Assembly (NCBI RefSeq): GCF_030019085.1
Contig: NZ_JASEFJ010000003.1
Coordinates: forward strand, 122,829-186,828
Direction of reading: 5' to 3'
From: Methanoculleus sp.
Lineage (GTDB): Archaea; Halobacteriota; Methanomicrobia; Methanomicrobiales; Methanoculleaceae
Length of the DNA: 64,000 nt
Position 1 is the stretch's first letter. Each line of letters opens with the position of its first letter. Shown in pieces: positions 52,543 through 61,650 of this stretch. The notes below the pieces were generated by a model, which was not told the origin of the DNA, did not search any database, and saw only the letters and a list, made by a program, of their open reading frames with translations. A program made the position numbers and the translations under genes.

Positions 52543-53736
52543 CTACCCGCACCCGCCGCCGTGACACGGTTTTTCTCTCGTCAGCGCCTCGACAAGATGC
52601 TTTGCGCCAGCAAACCCGAGCGTCCTCTGACTACCGTGCATCATGTCCAGGTGCTCGATCCCGAGCGAGGCGGCCAGTGGCCGCTCAAGCATACCCCCAA
52701 GGATGAGATCGACCCTCCCGGCCTCGAGTCTCTCCTGGATCAACTCCTGTTCTGGTTCGACCAGGATCTCACACTCCGGCCCGGCCAGGTCACTCAACCG
52801 CTCCAGGTTACCCGGGTCAAAGTCCACAACGATGAGCGACGGAGCGAGCCCCAGGTCCACCAGGAACCGTGTCACCCCGATCGCCCGTGTAGGCCCGCTG
52901 ACTATCGCCACCCTCCTCCCGGCCAGGGCCTCACGGCAGAGATCGTCGCTCCCCTCATCCCGCCCAGAGTAACGCGCAACCCCCAGAGCGTCGGCAACGC
53001 TGTCCAGGAACCGGATCGTGGCAGCGTGACCCACAGGGATATCGGCGACGATAAACGGCGTGGCGCAGACCCGCTCAAGCAACTTCGCCGCCTCAAGCCC
53101 GGCCGGTTCGCAGAGAACGATGTTCAGCGCCGCCTCACCCAGGCGCTCAAGGTCATCGACCGTTGCGTTCGCGGTCAGTGTCGCGTTGACCCGGACGCCG
53201 ATAAGACCCAGCGTCCGCACAAGTTCCCGTAGATCTGGCCCGCCCCTGAGAAGACCGATCAGGTTGACCGACCGATCCCCAACCTCGCCAGGTCCCCGGA
53301 CAAACTCCTCGACCAGCCGGCAGAGGGTCTCGCTGTAACCATCCCTGAAATCCCCCTCAAACCCGCCGGCCTCTATCCCGACAACCCGTGCAGACGTCGA
53401 GGCGGCCCTCGCCGCCGCGTTCAGATCCTCGCCGATGATGCTTGAGACGCAGCAGGAGAGAACGGCGATGAGGTCAGGGTGCAGACCTGCATCAAGTTCC
53501 TCAATAGCCTCCCGGAGTTTCTCCTCGGCGCCGAAGATGACATCGTGCTCATCAAGACAGGTCGAGTATACCTCCGAGGGCCGATCGCCCCGCATTCCGA
53601 GGATATAGTTGATATGATAGACGCAACCCTTCGGGCCGTGAACCAGCACAACACATCCTCTCACAGTAGAAAGCGCCTTTATCGCGCCAAAAACCTTGCA
53701 CGTCGCCCTCGGGATCTTAACAGCGCTACCGGTCAT
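52543..53736 (-). CDS. Nitrogenase component 1-family protein, role unknown
   Basis: A protein of about 397 residues with the NifD/NifE/CfbD fold. Cysteines that bind the P-cluster-like [Fe-S] site in the family are kept: C13 in RATCKVF, C38 in HGPKGCVYHI, and C95-C96 in LSCCVSSIIGEDL. It differs from CfbD at 56147 and from nitrogenase proper, and no nifH-like gene lies in the window. I chose the ATG at 53736, eleven bases after GGAGGTG; ATGs at 53763 and 53790 are alternatives. TATAAGTA at 53812-53820 is a likely promoter. Location by the F430 genes suggests a reductase acting on a tetrapyrrole or related cofactor, but this is only inference. Confidence 0.82.
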   Translation of the reverse strand: MTGSAVKIPRATCKVFGAIKALSTVRGCVVLVHGPKGCVYHINYILGMRGDRPSEVYSTCLDEHDVIFGAEEKLREAIEELDAGLHPDLIAVLSCCVSSIIGEDLNAAARAASTSARVVGIEAGGFEGDFRDGYSETLCRLVEEFVRGPGEVGDRSVNLIGLLRGGPDLRELVRTLGLIGVRVNATLTANATVDDLERLGEAALNIVLCEPAGLEAAKLLERVCATPFIVADIPVGHAATIRFLDSVADALGVARYSGRDEGSDDLCREALAGRRVAIVSGPTRAIGVTRFLVDLGLAPSLIVVDFDPGNLERLSDLAGPECEILVEPEQELIQERLEAGRVDLILGGMLERPLAASLGIEHLDMMHGSQRTLGFAGAKHLVEALTREKPCHGGGCG

Positions 53737-53848
53737 AATAGGGGGCACACCTCCAGTAATCATCCGCACCACCAGTCGCCGGACGATCAACTCCAGTCTT
53801 GCCCCGTCCAGATACTTATACCTGTAACCCCGGGGAAAAAGGTGGAAC

Positions 53849-54718
53849 CTACCCCTCGATCGGGGTACCTTCCCTCTGGGTGACCGTCCTGAAGGCGGCC
53901 ATCAACTGTCGGGTGATTGGTCCTGGCTTCCCGTTCCCGATCACCCTCCCATCGATCTCGCGTATCGGCGCAACCTCCGCCGCCGTTCCAGTGACAAAGA
54001 CCTCGTCAGCCGTATACAGGTCGAAATACCCGAGATCGCGTTCAAGAACCGTGATCCCCATCGACGCCGCGATCTCCAGCACGACCATCCGCGTGATCCC
54101 GCGCAGGTTGTTCAGCGTTGGAGGAGTGATGATCGCGCCGTCCTTGACGACAAATATGTTGTCCCCGGACCCCTCAGAGACATGACCCTTAGTATCGAAG
54201 AAGATCGCCTCGTCGACCCCGCGGTAGTTCGCCTCGATCTTTGCCAGGATGTTGTTCAGGTAGTTGAGGCTCTTCACGTTCGGTGGCATCGACTCCGGCG
54301 GCGTGCGCCTGACCGAGACGCAGATCGCCCGGAGGCCCTTCTCGTAGAGGTCACCGTACATCGCCCCCCAGGTGACAGCGATGACAATGACGGTCGGCTT
54401 TCCGCATTTCAGCGGGTCGAGCCCGAGATCGCCCTTACCCCGCGTCACGATCGGGCGGATGTAGGCGTCCCGCAGATTGTTCCTTCGTAGCGTCTCCTTG
54501 ATGACCTCCGCCATCTCCTCCTTTTTGAGCGGGACGGCGAGATCGATCGCCTTTGCCGAGTCGTAGAGCCGTGAGAGATGCTCGTCAAGACGGAAAATTT
54601 TACCGTTGTAGGCGCGTATCCCCTCGAAAACACCGTCACCATAGAGGAGCCCATGGTCAAAGACAGAGACCCTGGCCTCCTCCACCGGGACGAATCTGCC
54701 GTCAAGGTAAATTATCAT
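53849..54718 (-). CDS. ilvE: Branched-chain amino acid aminotransferase
   Basis: A 289-residue fold-type IV PLP enzyme for the last step of Val, Leu and Ile synthesis. It starts [37 protein letters not shown]. The PLP lysine is in [16 protein letters not shown], and the cofactor-binding [14 protein letters not shown] and [11 protein letters not shown] follow. The ATG at 54718 marks the start of homology. It lies 61 bases after cfbB, possibly on the same transcript. Confidence 0.95.
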   Translation of the reverse strand: MIIYLDGRFVPVEEARVSVFDHGLLYGDGVFEGIRAYNGKIFRLDEHLSRLYDSAKAIDLAVPLKKEEMAEVIKETLRRNNLRDAYIRPIVTRGKGDLGLDPLKCGKPTVIVIAVTWGAMYGDLYEKGLRAICVSVRRTPPESMPPNVKSLNYLNNILAKIEANYRGVDEAIFFDTKGHVSEGSGDNIFVVKDGAIITPPTLNNLRGITRMVVLEIAASMGITVLERDLGYFDLYTADEVFVTGTAAEVAPIREIDGRVIGNGKPGPITRQLMAAFRTVTQREGTPIEG

Positions 54719-54779
54719 GGGAGTAGTGTGGTATCGAGTTCTTTGTATGTCTTGCGTTTCGTGCACCACGGCGCACTCT

Positions 54780-56150
54780 TCAGTCACGGCAGGTATCAAC
54801 GAAGTGTGCAAACATCCCTCGACTTGCAACCGGGTGGAGATGAGTGTAACTAGCGATCGTCCGGTCGCAGACCGCGCCGTCAAGCCCGTTGCGGATCCCG
54901 CTTCCCCTGCTCAGCCTGTAGGCGTAACGCGTCCCCGGCGCCAGGTCAACACTGCTGTAGTGGAACTCGTGGCCGCGGAACGCCGCCTCGCCCATCGGGC
55001 TCTCCGCAACGCTCTTTCCGACCACATACCCGAGCATCCGTTTCGCGGGCATCCGGGTCTCGCCCTGGAACACCCCGACAAGGTCGCAGGCCACTTCCCC
55101 CTCCCGGCCCGCAAACCCGGCCTCGAGCACCATCCGCCCGGTCAGATATATTAGACCCCCACACTCTGCGTAGATCGGCGTCCCGTTCCTGGAGACCTCG
55201 AGGAGCCCCTCCCTCATCGCGGTGTTCGACTCGAGCTCCGCGCCGAAGACCTCCGGATAACCCCCGCCGATGACGTAGCCGTCCGCCTCCGGCAGACGGT
55301 CGTGGATCGGGGAGAACGGGACAACCTCCGCCCCGAGTGATGCCAGGACGTCGAAGAGGTCGGCGTAGTAGAAGTTGAACGCCTCATCGAGCGCAACCCC
55401 GATCCTCACATTAACCTCCTCCGGAACCGCAAAGACCCTCTCATCCTCTGCCGGAGGCTCAACCTCCCTGGCAATCGAGAGCAGCGCATCAAGGTCGACG
55501 TTTCCGGCGACCACCCGTTTCACTGCCTCGATCCGTGCCATGAACTCTCCCTGTTCCTGGCCCTCGCGGTACGGGACAAGCCCCAGGTGTCGCATCGAGA
55601 GTTCCATTTCCAGCGCACGTGGGATTGTGCCTACAACCGGGATGCCGCAGTAGTGCTCGATCGCAGATATGACCTTCTCCCGGTGCCTGCTCCCCGTTAT
55701 GTTGTTCGCGATGACCCCCCGGATATCTATATCGGGGTCAAACCCCTGGAACCCTCTCACGATCGCCGCGGCGCTCCGGGTAATGCTCCTGGCGTTTACC
55801 ACCAGCACCACGGGGAGGTCGAGCAGTTTTGCGATCGCCGCCGTGCTTCCGAGGTCTGAGAGTGCCTCTGCCCCCTCAAACAGCCCCCGCACCCCCTCGA
55901 CCACGGCGATGTCCGCTCCCCGACAACCGTGGGCAAAGACCGCCAGGTTCTCCGCCGGGCTCATCACGTAACCGTCCAGGTTCCGGCAGGGCCGCCCGGT
56001 CACCCCGGCAAGGTACGAGGGGTCGATGTAGTCCATCCCCACCTTGAATGTCTGGACGGTCCTCCCGGTGGAGAGGAGCGCCGATAGCGCCAGGGTGATG
56101 CTCGTCTTGCCGCTCCCCGAGCGGTCACCGGCAACAAGGAATGCCTTCAT
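54780..56150 (-). CDS. cfbB: Ni-sirohydrochlorin a,c-diamide synthase
   Basis: A 456-residue CobB/CbiA-type amidase that converts two acetate side chains of Ni-sirohydrochlorin to amides with glutamine and ATP. The N-terminal P-loop is [17 protein letters not shown]. The C-terminal class I glutaminase has its cysteine in [12 protein letters not shown] and a histidine in [10 protein letters not shown]. The same family makes cobyrinate a,c-diamide; the cluster context with cfbA, cfbD and cfbE favours CfbB. It overlaps cfbD by four bases. Confidence 0.92.
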   Translation of the reverse strand: MKAFLVAGDRSGSGKTSITLALSALLSTGRTVQTFKVGMDYIDPSYLAGVTGRPCRNLDGYVMSPAENLAVFAHGCRGADIAVVEGVRGLFEGAEALSDLGSTAAIAKLLDLPVVLVVNARSITRSAAAIVRGFQGFDPDIDIRGVIANNITGSRHREKVISAIEHYCGIPVVGTIPRALEMELSMRHLGLVPYREGQEQGEFMARIEAVKRVVAGNVDLDALLSIAREVEPPAEDERVFAVPEEVNVRIGVALDEAFNFYYADLFDVLASLGAEVVPFSPIHDRLPEADGYVIGGGYPEVFGAELESNTAMREGLLEVSRNGTPIYAECGGLIYLTGRMVLEAGFAGREGEVACDLVGVFQGETRMPAKRMLGYVVGKSVAESPMGEAAFRGHEFHYSSVDLAPGTRYAYRLSRGSGIRNGLDGAVCDRTIASYTHLHPVASRGMFAHFVDTCRD

Positions 56151-57211
56151 CGCATGCTCCGCAGAACCGCCCCGAACTCGCTCTCGACGATCTCACGGAC
56201 GCCCAGGGTTTTTGGGTGGAGGTCGATCTCGACCATAACGTGGCGATGACCCATCTCCCGGAGCGGTTCGACCTGTCGGGGGCCGTTCGTGATCGAGAAT
56301 ACCTCTATCCCCTCAGTGTATTCCGGCGGGACGGCGTGTGGAACCCCTACCAGGAGCGCGAAATCCGGGTTGACCTCACGGATCCGTCCCCCGATCGCCT
56401 GGCCGTTTGCCCCGTACTCGTCCAGCGCCCCAATGAGTTCGGGCTCGAGCCCGCGCCCTCTCATCCCGGCGAGTATGCGGGCGGCGTCCTCCCTGACCTT
56501 CGGGAGCCCGCGGTCTTCCAGGTTTGCGATGTAGGTGACCGCGGCCTCCGGGCAGGCATCATGTAGCGCTATCAGTTCGTCGGCGAAGATGTAGGCGGTC
56601 TCTTTCTTTGCGTTCATGACCGCAACACCGGTGGCACCGTTCCCAGCAAGTTCAAGGAGTCGCTCTGCTGCGATATGTTTGAGGTCTCCACGGGATGGCT
56701 CGATGTAGGCCCTGGAAGCCGCTCCCCTCAGTCTTTCCACCTCGTTTGCCTTAAGGAGGAGTGAACGCTGCCGTTCCAGTTCGTCGGCGCTGATCCAGCC
56801 TGCCGATGCAGCCGGTTCCAGGGTCGCAAGCACCCCCTCGATGTTCTCCCGGAACCCGGCATGGATGTCCACCGCGATCGTCGGTGTGGTTATCCCGGCG
56901 TCCAGGATCGCCGACTGGAGATCCTCACCGATGATCATCGCAACACACGTCCCGACAACCGCCATACGCCGTGGCGCAAACATCTCATCCGCGTGGCGGA
57001 GCACCCGCACAAGGAGGTCGTGGCCACCGAAGATGAACTCGTTGTCTGCAAGCGATGTCGTCAGGACGCGCATACCATCCTCCTCAAGGAGCCGGGCGTG
57101 TTTGAACGAGCAGCCCGACGGGCCGTGGAGGATGGCCACGTCCACGCCGAGGTCCCGGGCGGTGTAAAGCGCCGCAACGATGGAACTCGGTCTTGGTTGA
57201 ATGTAGTCCAT
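56147..57211 (-). CDS. cfbD: Ni-sirohydrochlorin a,c-diamide reductive cyclase, catalytic subunit
   Basis: A 354-residue NifD-like protein that, with the NifH-like CfbC, reduces the ring of Ni-sirohydrochlorin a,c-diamide and closes the lactam on the path to F430. Family cysteines are C34 in LHGPSGCSFKHAR and C89 in VVGTCVAMIIGEDL. It begins MDYIQPRPSSIVAALYTARDLG, as in other methanogen CfbD. CfbC is not in the window. It lies between cfbE (four bases away) and cfbB. Confidence 0.94.
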   Translation of the reverse strand: MDYIQPRPSSIVAALYTARDLGVDVAILHGPSGCSFKHARLLEEDGMRVLTTSLADNEFIFGGHDLLVRVLRHADEMFAPRRMAVVGTCVAMIIGEDLQSAILDAGITTPTIAVDIHAGFRENIEGVLATLEPAASAGWISADELERQRSLLLKANEVERLRGAASRAYIEPSRGDLKHIAAERLLELAGNGATGVAVMNAKKETAYIFADELIALHDACPEAAVTYIANLEDRGLPKVREDAARILAGMRGRGLEPELIGALDEYGANGQAIGGRIREVNPDFALLVGVPHAVPPEYTEGIEVFSITNGPRQVEPLREMGHRHVMVEIDLHPKTLGVREIVESEFGAVLRSMR

Positions 57212-57215
57212 GATC

Positions 57216-58370
57216 TTATCTCCAGGTCTTTACCGCGAGCACTATCGCACCCACCGGCGTGATCTCACGGGCGGCGGCAAGCCCTGCCTCAAGCGTTGCC
57301 GCTTTCTCTCCCTCCCCAACGTACACGGTTGCGTTGGGGCGGACGGCCGCAACCGTCCGGCTGATCTCGGTTGCAGGGAAACCCTCACAGACGGCGTGAG
57401 CCTCCTCCCCGATAACGAGGGTCAGTGGGGCGTCGCCGACGATGTCCCTTGCGTAGCGGGCGGCCTCAACCGTGGTCGCCATGTTCGTGCCGCTGTTTGC
57501 GTTGTCGACGATCAGGAGACCTCCATCCCGGTGGGCGGCCATCCTTCCAGGGAGGGCGGAGAACCGTCCGAGGGGCGAGGGATCGACTCCGAGCACGCAG
57601 GCGGCCGCGGTCGCAAGGGAGAGAGCCATCCGGTAGCCTACAAGGCCCAAGAGCGGGTTTCGAAACGACCCGGCGATCCCGTAACCCGAGTAGTGGCAGG
57701 TCTCCCCCTCGACAGAGGCCACCTTCCCGGCAGGTACGCAGCCGGGGAGGTCAAGCCCCTGGGGGAGCACGACCCTCGGTGCACGGGCAAGCAACCGGAG
57801 TTTCGCAGCAAGGGCCCGCCTCTTCCCCGCCGCGATGGGATAATCCTCCACAGATGTCAGGACAGCCAGATCCCCGGCACCGGTGACCCCGAGCGACTCT
57901 TCGGCGACCAGCCAGCCGCCGATCCGCTCCGCCTCGCGTGCCGCCGGTATCAGGGAGGCCGGGGTGATGCTCTTCTTCCAGAGGAGCTCCCGTTCGGGGT
58001 AGCGGTAGGTGCCGCTCGAGGTGTGCAGCACGCCCGGCCCGGGCATCAGCGCGGCGATGGCGTGGGCGGTGGTGGTCTTCCCCCTAGCTCCGGTGATCTC
58101 AATGAACGGCCGCCCCGCCCCGCCTGCGATGAGAAGTTCCACAACCTCGTGGTGCGAGAGCGCGGGGCCGTGCTTCTGGAGGAGCGGGTGATCAGGGTCG
58201 AGGTGGACCGGCGCAGTGACAAGGTCGTATGTACGGACGAGCGCCTCCTCTACAGGAATACCGGTCTCTCTTCGGTAGACGTCCACCTCATCCACCTGGT
58301 GACCGGCATCCCGGAGCGCCACGGCAAGGTCAGCCCCGCCGTGGATGGTGTCCAGCACCAAGATGCGCAT
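57216..58370 (-). CDS. cfbE: Coenzyme F430 synthase
   Basis: A 384-residue Mur-ligase-like enzyme that uses ATP to form the last carbocyclic ring of F430. The P-loop is ITGARGKTTTAHAIAALM, with the Mur motifs AEESLGVTGAGDLAVLTSV and LLIVDNANSGTNMATTVEAARYARD. The N-terminal domain (RILVLDTIHGGADLAVALRDAGH) is specific to CfbE and not found in cell-wall ligases. It follows cfbA by six bases. Confidence 0.93.
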   Translation of the reverse strand: MRILVLDTIHGGADLAVALRDAGHQVDEVDVYRRETGIPVEEALVRTYDLVTAPVHLDPDHPLLQKHGPALSHHEVVELLIAGGAGRPFIEITGARGKTTTAHAIAALMPGPGVLHTSSGTYRYPERELLWKKSITPASLIPAAREAERIGGWLVAEESLGVTGAGDLAVLTSVEDYPIAAGKRRALAAKLRLLARAPRVVLPQGLDLPGCVPAGKVASVEGETCHYSGYGIAGSFRNPLLGLVGYRMALSLATAAACVLGVDPSPLGRFSALPGRMAAHRDGGLLIVDNANSGTNMATTVEAARYARDIVGDAPLTLVIGEEAHAVCEGFPATEISRTVAAVRPNATVYVGEGEKAATLEAGLAAAREITPVGAIVLAVKTWR

Positions 58371-58376
58371 TCCGGG

Positions 58377-58784
58377 TCAGCGTTCCAGTTCGGCTATTGC
58401 CTCGGCTGCGTTCTTCAGCATCAGCTCGGCCAGCAGAGGGTCGCTCCCTATGGGGCTGGCGTAGACCAGGGGGACGTTCTTTCCGTTCATATGAAAGGTG
58501 CCGACCCGGGCACCCTCAGGCAGCCCCAGGATCTCGGGGATGTCCTTCTCGATGTGGACGCCCCTTGCAAGGAAGAGTGGGACGACGACCAGCATCTCGA
58601 TATCCTCCTTCCGGAACGCCTCAAGTTGTTCCTGCACCGTTGGGGTGTTAAGGCTCATGAACCCGGTCCTGACGATGTACTCGTCCGTCTTCATGGCGAT
58701 GAGTTTTGCGGTGGTCTCTACGAGGTCCTTGTTGTATGGGAGTTTGCTCCCGTGGCCGACCAGTAGCATGCCCTTTTTAGCCAT
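58377..58784 (-). CDS. cfbA: Sirohydrochlorin nickel/cobalt chelatase
   Basis: A 135-residue CbiX-small-type class II chelatase, active as a homodimer, that inserts nickel into sirohydrochlorin for F430 (and cobalt for cobamides). The metal histidines are in MLLVGHGSKLPYNKDLVE and LFLARGVHIEKDIPEILGL. It is the first gene of cfbA-cfbE-cfbD-cfbB. No ribosome site precedes the ATG, and a TATA element is about 30 bases upstream, so the message is probably leaderless. Confidence 0.93.
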   Translation of the reverse strand: MAKKGMLLVGHGSKLPYNKDLVETTAKLIAMKTDEYIVRTGFMSLNTPTVQEQLEAFRKEDIEMLVVVPLFLARGVHIEKDIPEILGLPEGARVGTFHMNGKNVPLVYASPIGSDPLLAELMLKNAAEAIAELER

Positions 58785-58810
58785 ATATTAAAAGGTACTA
58801 CGATACTCAA

Positions 58811-58819
58811 TTAAAATAA
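58811..58819 (-). promoter_or_regulatory. TATA box for the F430 operon
   Basis: TTATTTTAA on the minus strand, in an AT-rich patch (58785-58825) unlike its surroundings. It lies 27-35 bases before the cfbA ATG, giving a transcript that starts at or close to the start codon. The same patch may serve the divergent marker-9 gene. Confidence 0.5.
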
Positions 58820-58938
58820 TTACTGATCCTTCTTACACAGGGTTTTCCCGCTGCCCGCCCGCATCCCGGGTTGAAGACGCCCTTCCTGTGACGCAACGCA
58901 AATCAATATCCTCTATCACCACCAACGGATGGAAAGGT

Positions 58939-60078
58939 ATGAGAGAAGCTTATGATCGTTTTGAACTAACCATAAACGATCGGATCGTCAAGACCCCTGT
59001 AGCAATAGCCTCCATGGCCGGGATCGTGGATGCAGCCTACGTTCTTGAGCGGGCGGAGCATGTTGGCGCGGCTTTCATCGGCGGTTATTCGATCGACCGC
59101 CCAACGATGGAGGCAAGCCGGCAGATGGCCGATGCCGGCCGAAAAGAGTTTCTATATGATGACCCCATTGAAGCGCTGGGTCGCGAGATCTCCGCTCTCC
59201 GGAGTAGCGACGTTGTCGTCGGGATCAACCTCCGCGGGAGCAGCCCAGAGTCATACGCCCGGGTTGCCGGGGCGTTTGAGGACGGTGTGATCTATGAGAT
59301 CGATGCCCATTGCCGGCAAGAACCGATGATTGAGGCCGGTTGCGGCGAGTATCTTCTTGAGCACCGGGCAAAACTGCTTGAGATCATCCGCGCCCTGAAG
59401 GCTGAGGACGTCACGGTCTCGGTGAAGATGAGGGCGGGCGTCGCTGCGGACGATGCCGCACTTGCCCGCAGCATATGGAAGGCAGGGGCGGATATAATAC
59501 ACGTTGATCTGATGGACTTCGAGCACTCGAAAGTCCGCCAGATCAGAAACGCCTCCCCACTGACGCTTATCGCAAACAACTCCATGACCACCTTCGAGCG
59601 GGCGATGGATGCCTTCTCCCACGGTGCGGATATGGTCTCTGTTGCCCGGAAGTCTGATCCCTGGACGCTTGCGGGTCTGGATGCCGCGATCACCCGGGCG
59701 GCCGAGGAGGGGGGCTGGTACAACGCCCCGAAACAGATCTGCCGGGGCGGGGATATCAGAGGGCTTACCTTCTGTTGCATGCCGGTGAAACCCTGTCCGC
59801 TCATCCCGACCCTCCGGAAGGTTGGGCTTTCCCCGGAGGACTACCTTAACCTTAAACAGGAGGCCGTGAAGGGAACGCCTCTTGAGGGCGGGGCGACAAC
59901 CTGTTTTGGGAGTCTTGCATGGTGCTGCAAGATCAGTTCTCCCTGCATGTTCCGGAACATGACCCTGGAGAGTATGAACCTTTCTCCGCAGGACTACATG
60001 CGCTGCAAGCGCCGTCTCTCGGAGACGATCATGCAAAGGATATTCGATGAAGCAGAATCTGGTGATGAGTCGGGCTGA
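58939..60078 (+). CDS. Methanogenesis marker protein 9 (Dus-like TIM barrel)
   Basis: A 379-residue protein with a tRNA-dihydrouridine-synthase-like FMN barrel (about 1-250: VAIASMAGIVDAAYVLERAEHVGAAFIGGYSID, VTVSVKMRAG, DIIHVDLMDF) and a C-terminal cysteine-rich domain typical of methanogenesis marker 9: FCCMPVKPCPLIP, TTCFGSLAWCCKISSPCMFR and MRCKRR. The cysteines probably bind a metal or Fe-S cluster. The reaction is unknown. The ATG at 58939 follows AAAGGT. It overlaps the CitG-like gene by 32 bases. Confidence 0.9.
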   Translation: MREAYDRFELTINDRIVKTPVAIASMAGIVDAAYVLERAEHVGAAFIGGYSIDRPTMEASRQMADAGRKEFLYDDPIEALGREISALRSSDVVVGINLRGSSPESYARVAGAFEDGVIYEIDAHCRQEPMIEAGCGEYLLEHRAKLLEIIRALKAEDVTVSVKMRAGVAADDAALARSIWKAGADIIHVDLMDFEHSKVRQIRNASPLTLIANNSMTTFERAMDAFSHGADMVSVARKSDPWTLAGLDAAITRAAEEGGWYNAPKQICRGGDIRGLTFCCMPVKPCPLIPTLRKVGLSPEDYLNLKQEAVKGTPLEGGATTCFGSLAWCCKISSPCMFRNMTLESMNLSPQDYMRCKRRLSETIMQRIFDEAESGDESG

Positions 60079-60871
60079 ACGCGCGCAGATGGCGATGATG
60101 CTCGAGGTCTGCGCCTACCCGAAACCCGGTAACGTCGACCGCTGCCATGACTACCCGGATACCCGGCTTGAACACTTCCTGGCCTCAGCCATCATGGCCC
60201 GTCCGGTCTTTGATGAGGCAGAGAGGAACGGCGGCCGCGTCGGGAGGCTGATCCACGATGCGGTTATGCGGACGAACGGTCACTCGGGAGGGAACACACA
60301 TTTCGGTGCGTTCATACTCCTCGTCCCTCTGGTTCTCGGCGGGGATATCAAGGGTACAAGACGGGTAATTGCCGGGACGGATGTTCAGGACGCTGTCGAT
60401 TTTTACGCGGCGTTTGCTCTCACGAGTGTCAGGGTGTTGAAGAGCGATGAACTGGATGTGAACGATCCGGCCTCGGTCGCCGCCATACGGGAGAGGGGGA
60501 TGACCCTTGCTGACGTCATGGCCTACTCGGCACCGCGGGATATGGTTGCCCGGGAGTGGACGAACGGGTTTGCGCTGACACGCCGGTGTGCCGACCTGCT
60601 CCACGCCCACGGTTGTGGGAGGGGGGCGATCGTGGCGGCGTTCATGGACATTCTGGCATCGGAGCCGGATACTTTCATCGCGAAGAAACACGGGATGGCT
60701 GTTGCAGAGAGGACTATGCGGCAGGCGGCCGAGGTGCTTGCTGGCAGACGCGATCTGGTCACTTTTGACGTCGACTGTGTCTCTGCCGGGATCAACCCGG
60801 GGTCGATCGCTGATATCACCATAGCCGGGATCTACGTGGCCCTGGGGGAGGGATGGCAGTGGGACTGCTGA
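60047..60871 (+). CDS. CitG/MdcB-family protein (triphosphoribosyl-dephospho-CoA synthase-like)
   Basis: A 274-residue helical protein of the CitG family, with LEVCAYPKPGNVDRCHDYPDTRLEHFLASA, GHSGGNTHFGAFILLVPL and EPDTFIAKKHGM as family blocks. Bacterial CitG attaches ribose triphosphate to dephospho-CoA, but methanogens have no citrate lyase, so the substrate here must be different. ATGs at 60047 and 60065 are both possible. It overlaps DUF447 by 19 bases; the marker-9, CitG-like and DUF447 genes form one operon. Confidence 0.87.
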   Translation: MKQNLVMSRAERAQMAMMLEVCAYPKPGNVDRCHDYPDTRLEHFLASAIMARPVFDEAERNGGRVGRLIHDAVMRTNGHSGGNTHFGAFILLVPLVLGGDIKGTRRVIAGTDVQDAVDFYAAFALTSVRVLKSDELDVNDPASVAAIRERGMTLADVMAYSAPRDMVAREWTNGFALTRRCADLLHAHGCGRGAIVAAFMDILASEPDTFIAKKHGMAVAERTMRQAAEVLAGRRDLVTFDVDCVSAGINPGSIADITIAGIYVALGEGWQWDC

Positions 60872-61428
60872 GCGAGGGAATAAACGAGGTGATCGCGACC
60901 ACCTGCCGTAACGCTGCGCCCATAGGGATCATCAACCGTGGCGGTTCGATGCACATGGTCCTCTTCCGTGGTAGCCATACCGCCCGGAACGTCGCCCGGG
61001 ACAGACGGGTGGTGGCAAACTTCGTCTTTGACCCGGTGATCTACGTCCGGACGGCGTTTGACGACCTCCCGGACGATGATTTTGTCATCGAGAAGGTGGA
61101 GGGAGATCTCTTCTGCCGTCTTCGCGATCTGGAGGCCTGGGTTGCGTTCACCGCCGAGGTGGAGCGGTCGAACACCGAGGCACTTGTTGTCCGGCTCACA
61201 CCGGTTAAGGAGGAGGTTCTAGAACTCCGGCTGCATCCTGTGAACCGCGGGTTTTCAAGTATTATTGAGGCCACCGTCCATGCAACACGTTACGTCAGGA
61301 CGAAGGACGTCTGGCTCTTGCGGCTGATCGAGCACCACGCCGCCCTTGCCCGGAGGTGCGGCGGTGAGAGGGAGCACGAAGCGCTCAGGCTGCTTGAAGA
61401 CTATATCACCGGGAAGACGGGGAAGTGA
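60853..61428 (+). CDS. DUF447 family protein (flavin-reductase-like fold)
   Basis: A 191-residue protein of DUF447, a split-barrel FMN-binding-like family in methanogens and methylotrophs. Features are LLSEGINEVIATTCRN, PIGIINRGG, HMVLFRGSHTARNVARDRRVVANFV and the helical C-terminus (RLIEHHAALARRCGG). It sits behind GGGGGAGGG inside the 3' end of the CitG-like gene. From memory, DUF447 and CitG-like genes also occur with methanopterin-dependent C1 genes of methylotrophs, so a link to that cofactor is possible but not shown here. Confidence 0.88.
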   Translation: MAVGLLSEGINEVIATTCRNAAPIGIINRGGSMHMVLFRGSHTARNVARDRRVVANFVFDPVIYVRTAFDDLPDDDFVIEKVEGDLFCRLRDLEAWVAFTAEVERSNTEALVVRLTPVKEEVLELRLHPVNRGFSSIIEATVHATRYVRTKDVWLLRLIEHHAALARRCGGEREHEALRLLEDYITGKTGK

Positions 61429-61529
61429 GAGATTCTTCCCTGTAAAACTCCGGGGCAATCGTTCTTTCCAGGCTCCAGAACCAGAGCGATTTCTTTATAG
61501 GTACGGTGTCAGGGGTGGGTGTCCTGCAC

Positions 61530-61650
61530 GAAAGATACTGTTCCGGAGCATGTCGAGACAGAGGCGAGGATGTTCCATCCCCCTCCCGCCAGCCCCACAT
61601 TTGAGGGGCGATTCTCCATCGATACACTGCCAGGGCGGAGATCTCTTCAC
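61530..61650 (+). repeat. Mosaic intergenic repeat, copy R8
   Basis: In the 484-base gap between DUF447 and the fasciclin gene. Module B (61541-61650) reads TTCCGGAGCATGTCGAGACA, GAGGCGAGG, CGCCAGCCCC, GGGGCGATTCTCCATCG, ATACACTGCCAGGGCGGA. Modules A and C are not recognised. The rest of the gap, 61660-61870, shows nothing else I can name. Confidence 0.68.

Noticed and set aside
52543..53790. Calling this gene a nitrogenase nifD or a second cfbD
   Set aside because: No nifH, nifK or other nif gene is nearby, and the sequence differs widely from the cfbD in the same cluster; only family membership is supported.
57210..58766. 518-codon open frame on the plus strand over cfbE and cfbA
   Set aside because: It is antisense to two well-supported F430 genes, has Pro/Arg/Gly-rich composition and no motif; long antisense frames are common in this GC-rich DNA.
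60047..60871. Citrate-lyase cofactor synthesis
   Set aside because: No citrate lyase gene is present and the neighbours are methanogen-specific, so only the CitG family name is supported.
4860..61645. CRISPR array as explanation of the repeats
   Set aside because: Copies are thousands of bases apart, long, diverged and without regular spacers; no cas genes are present.
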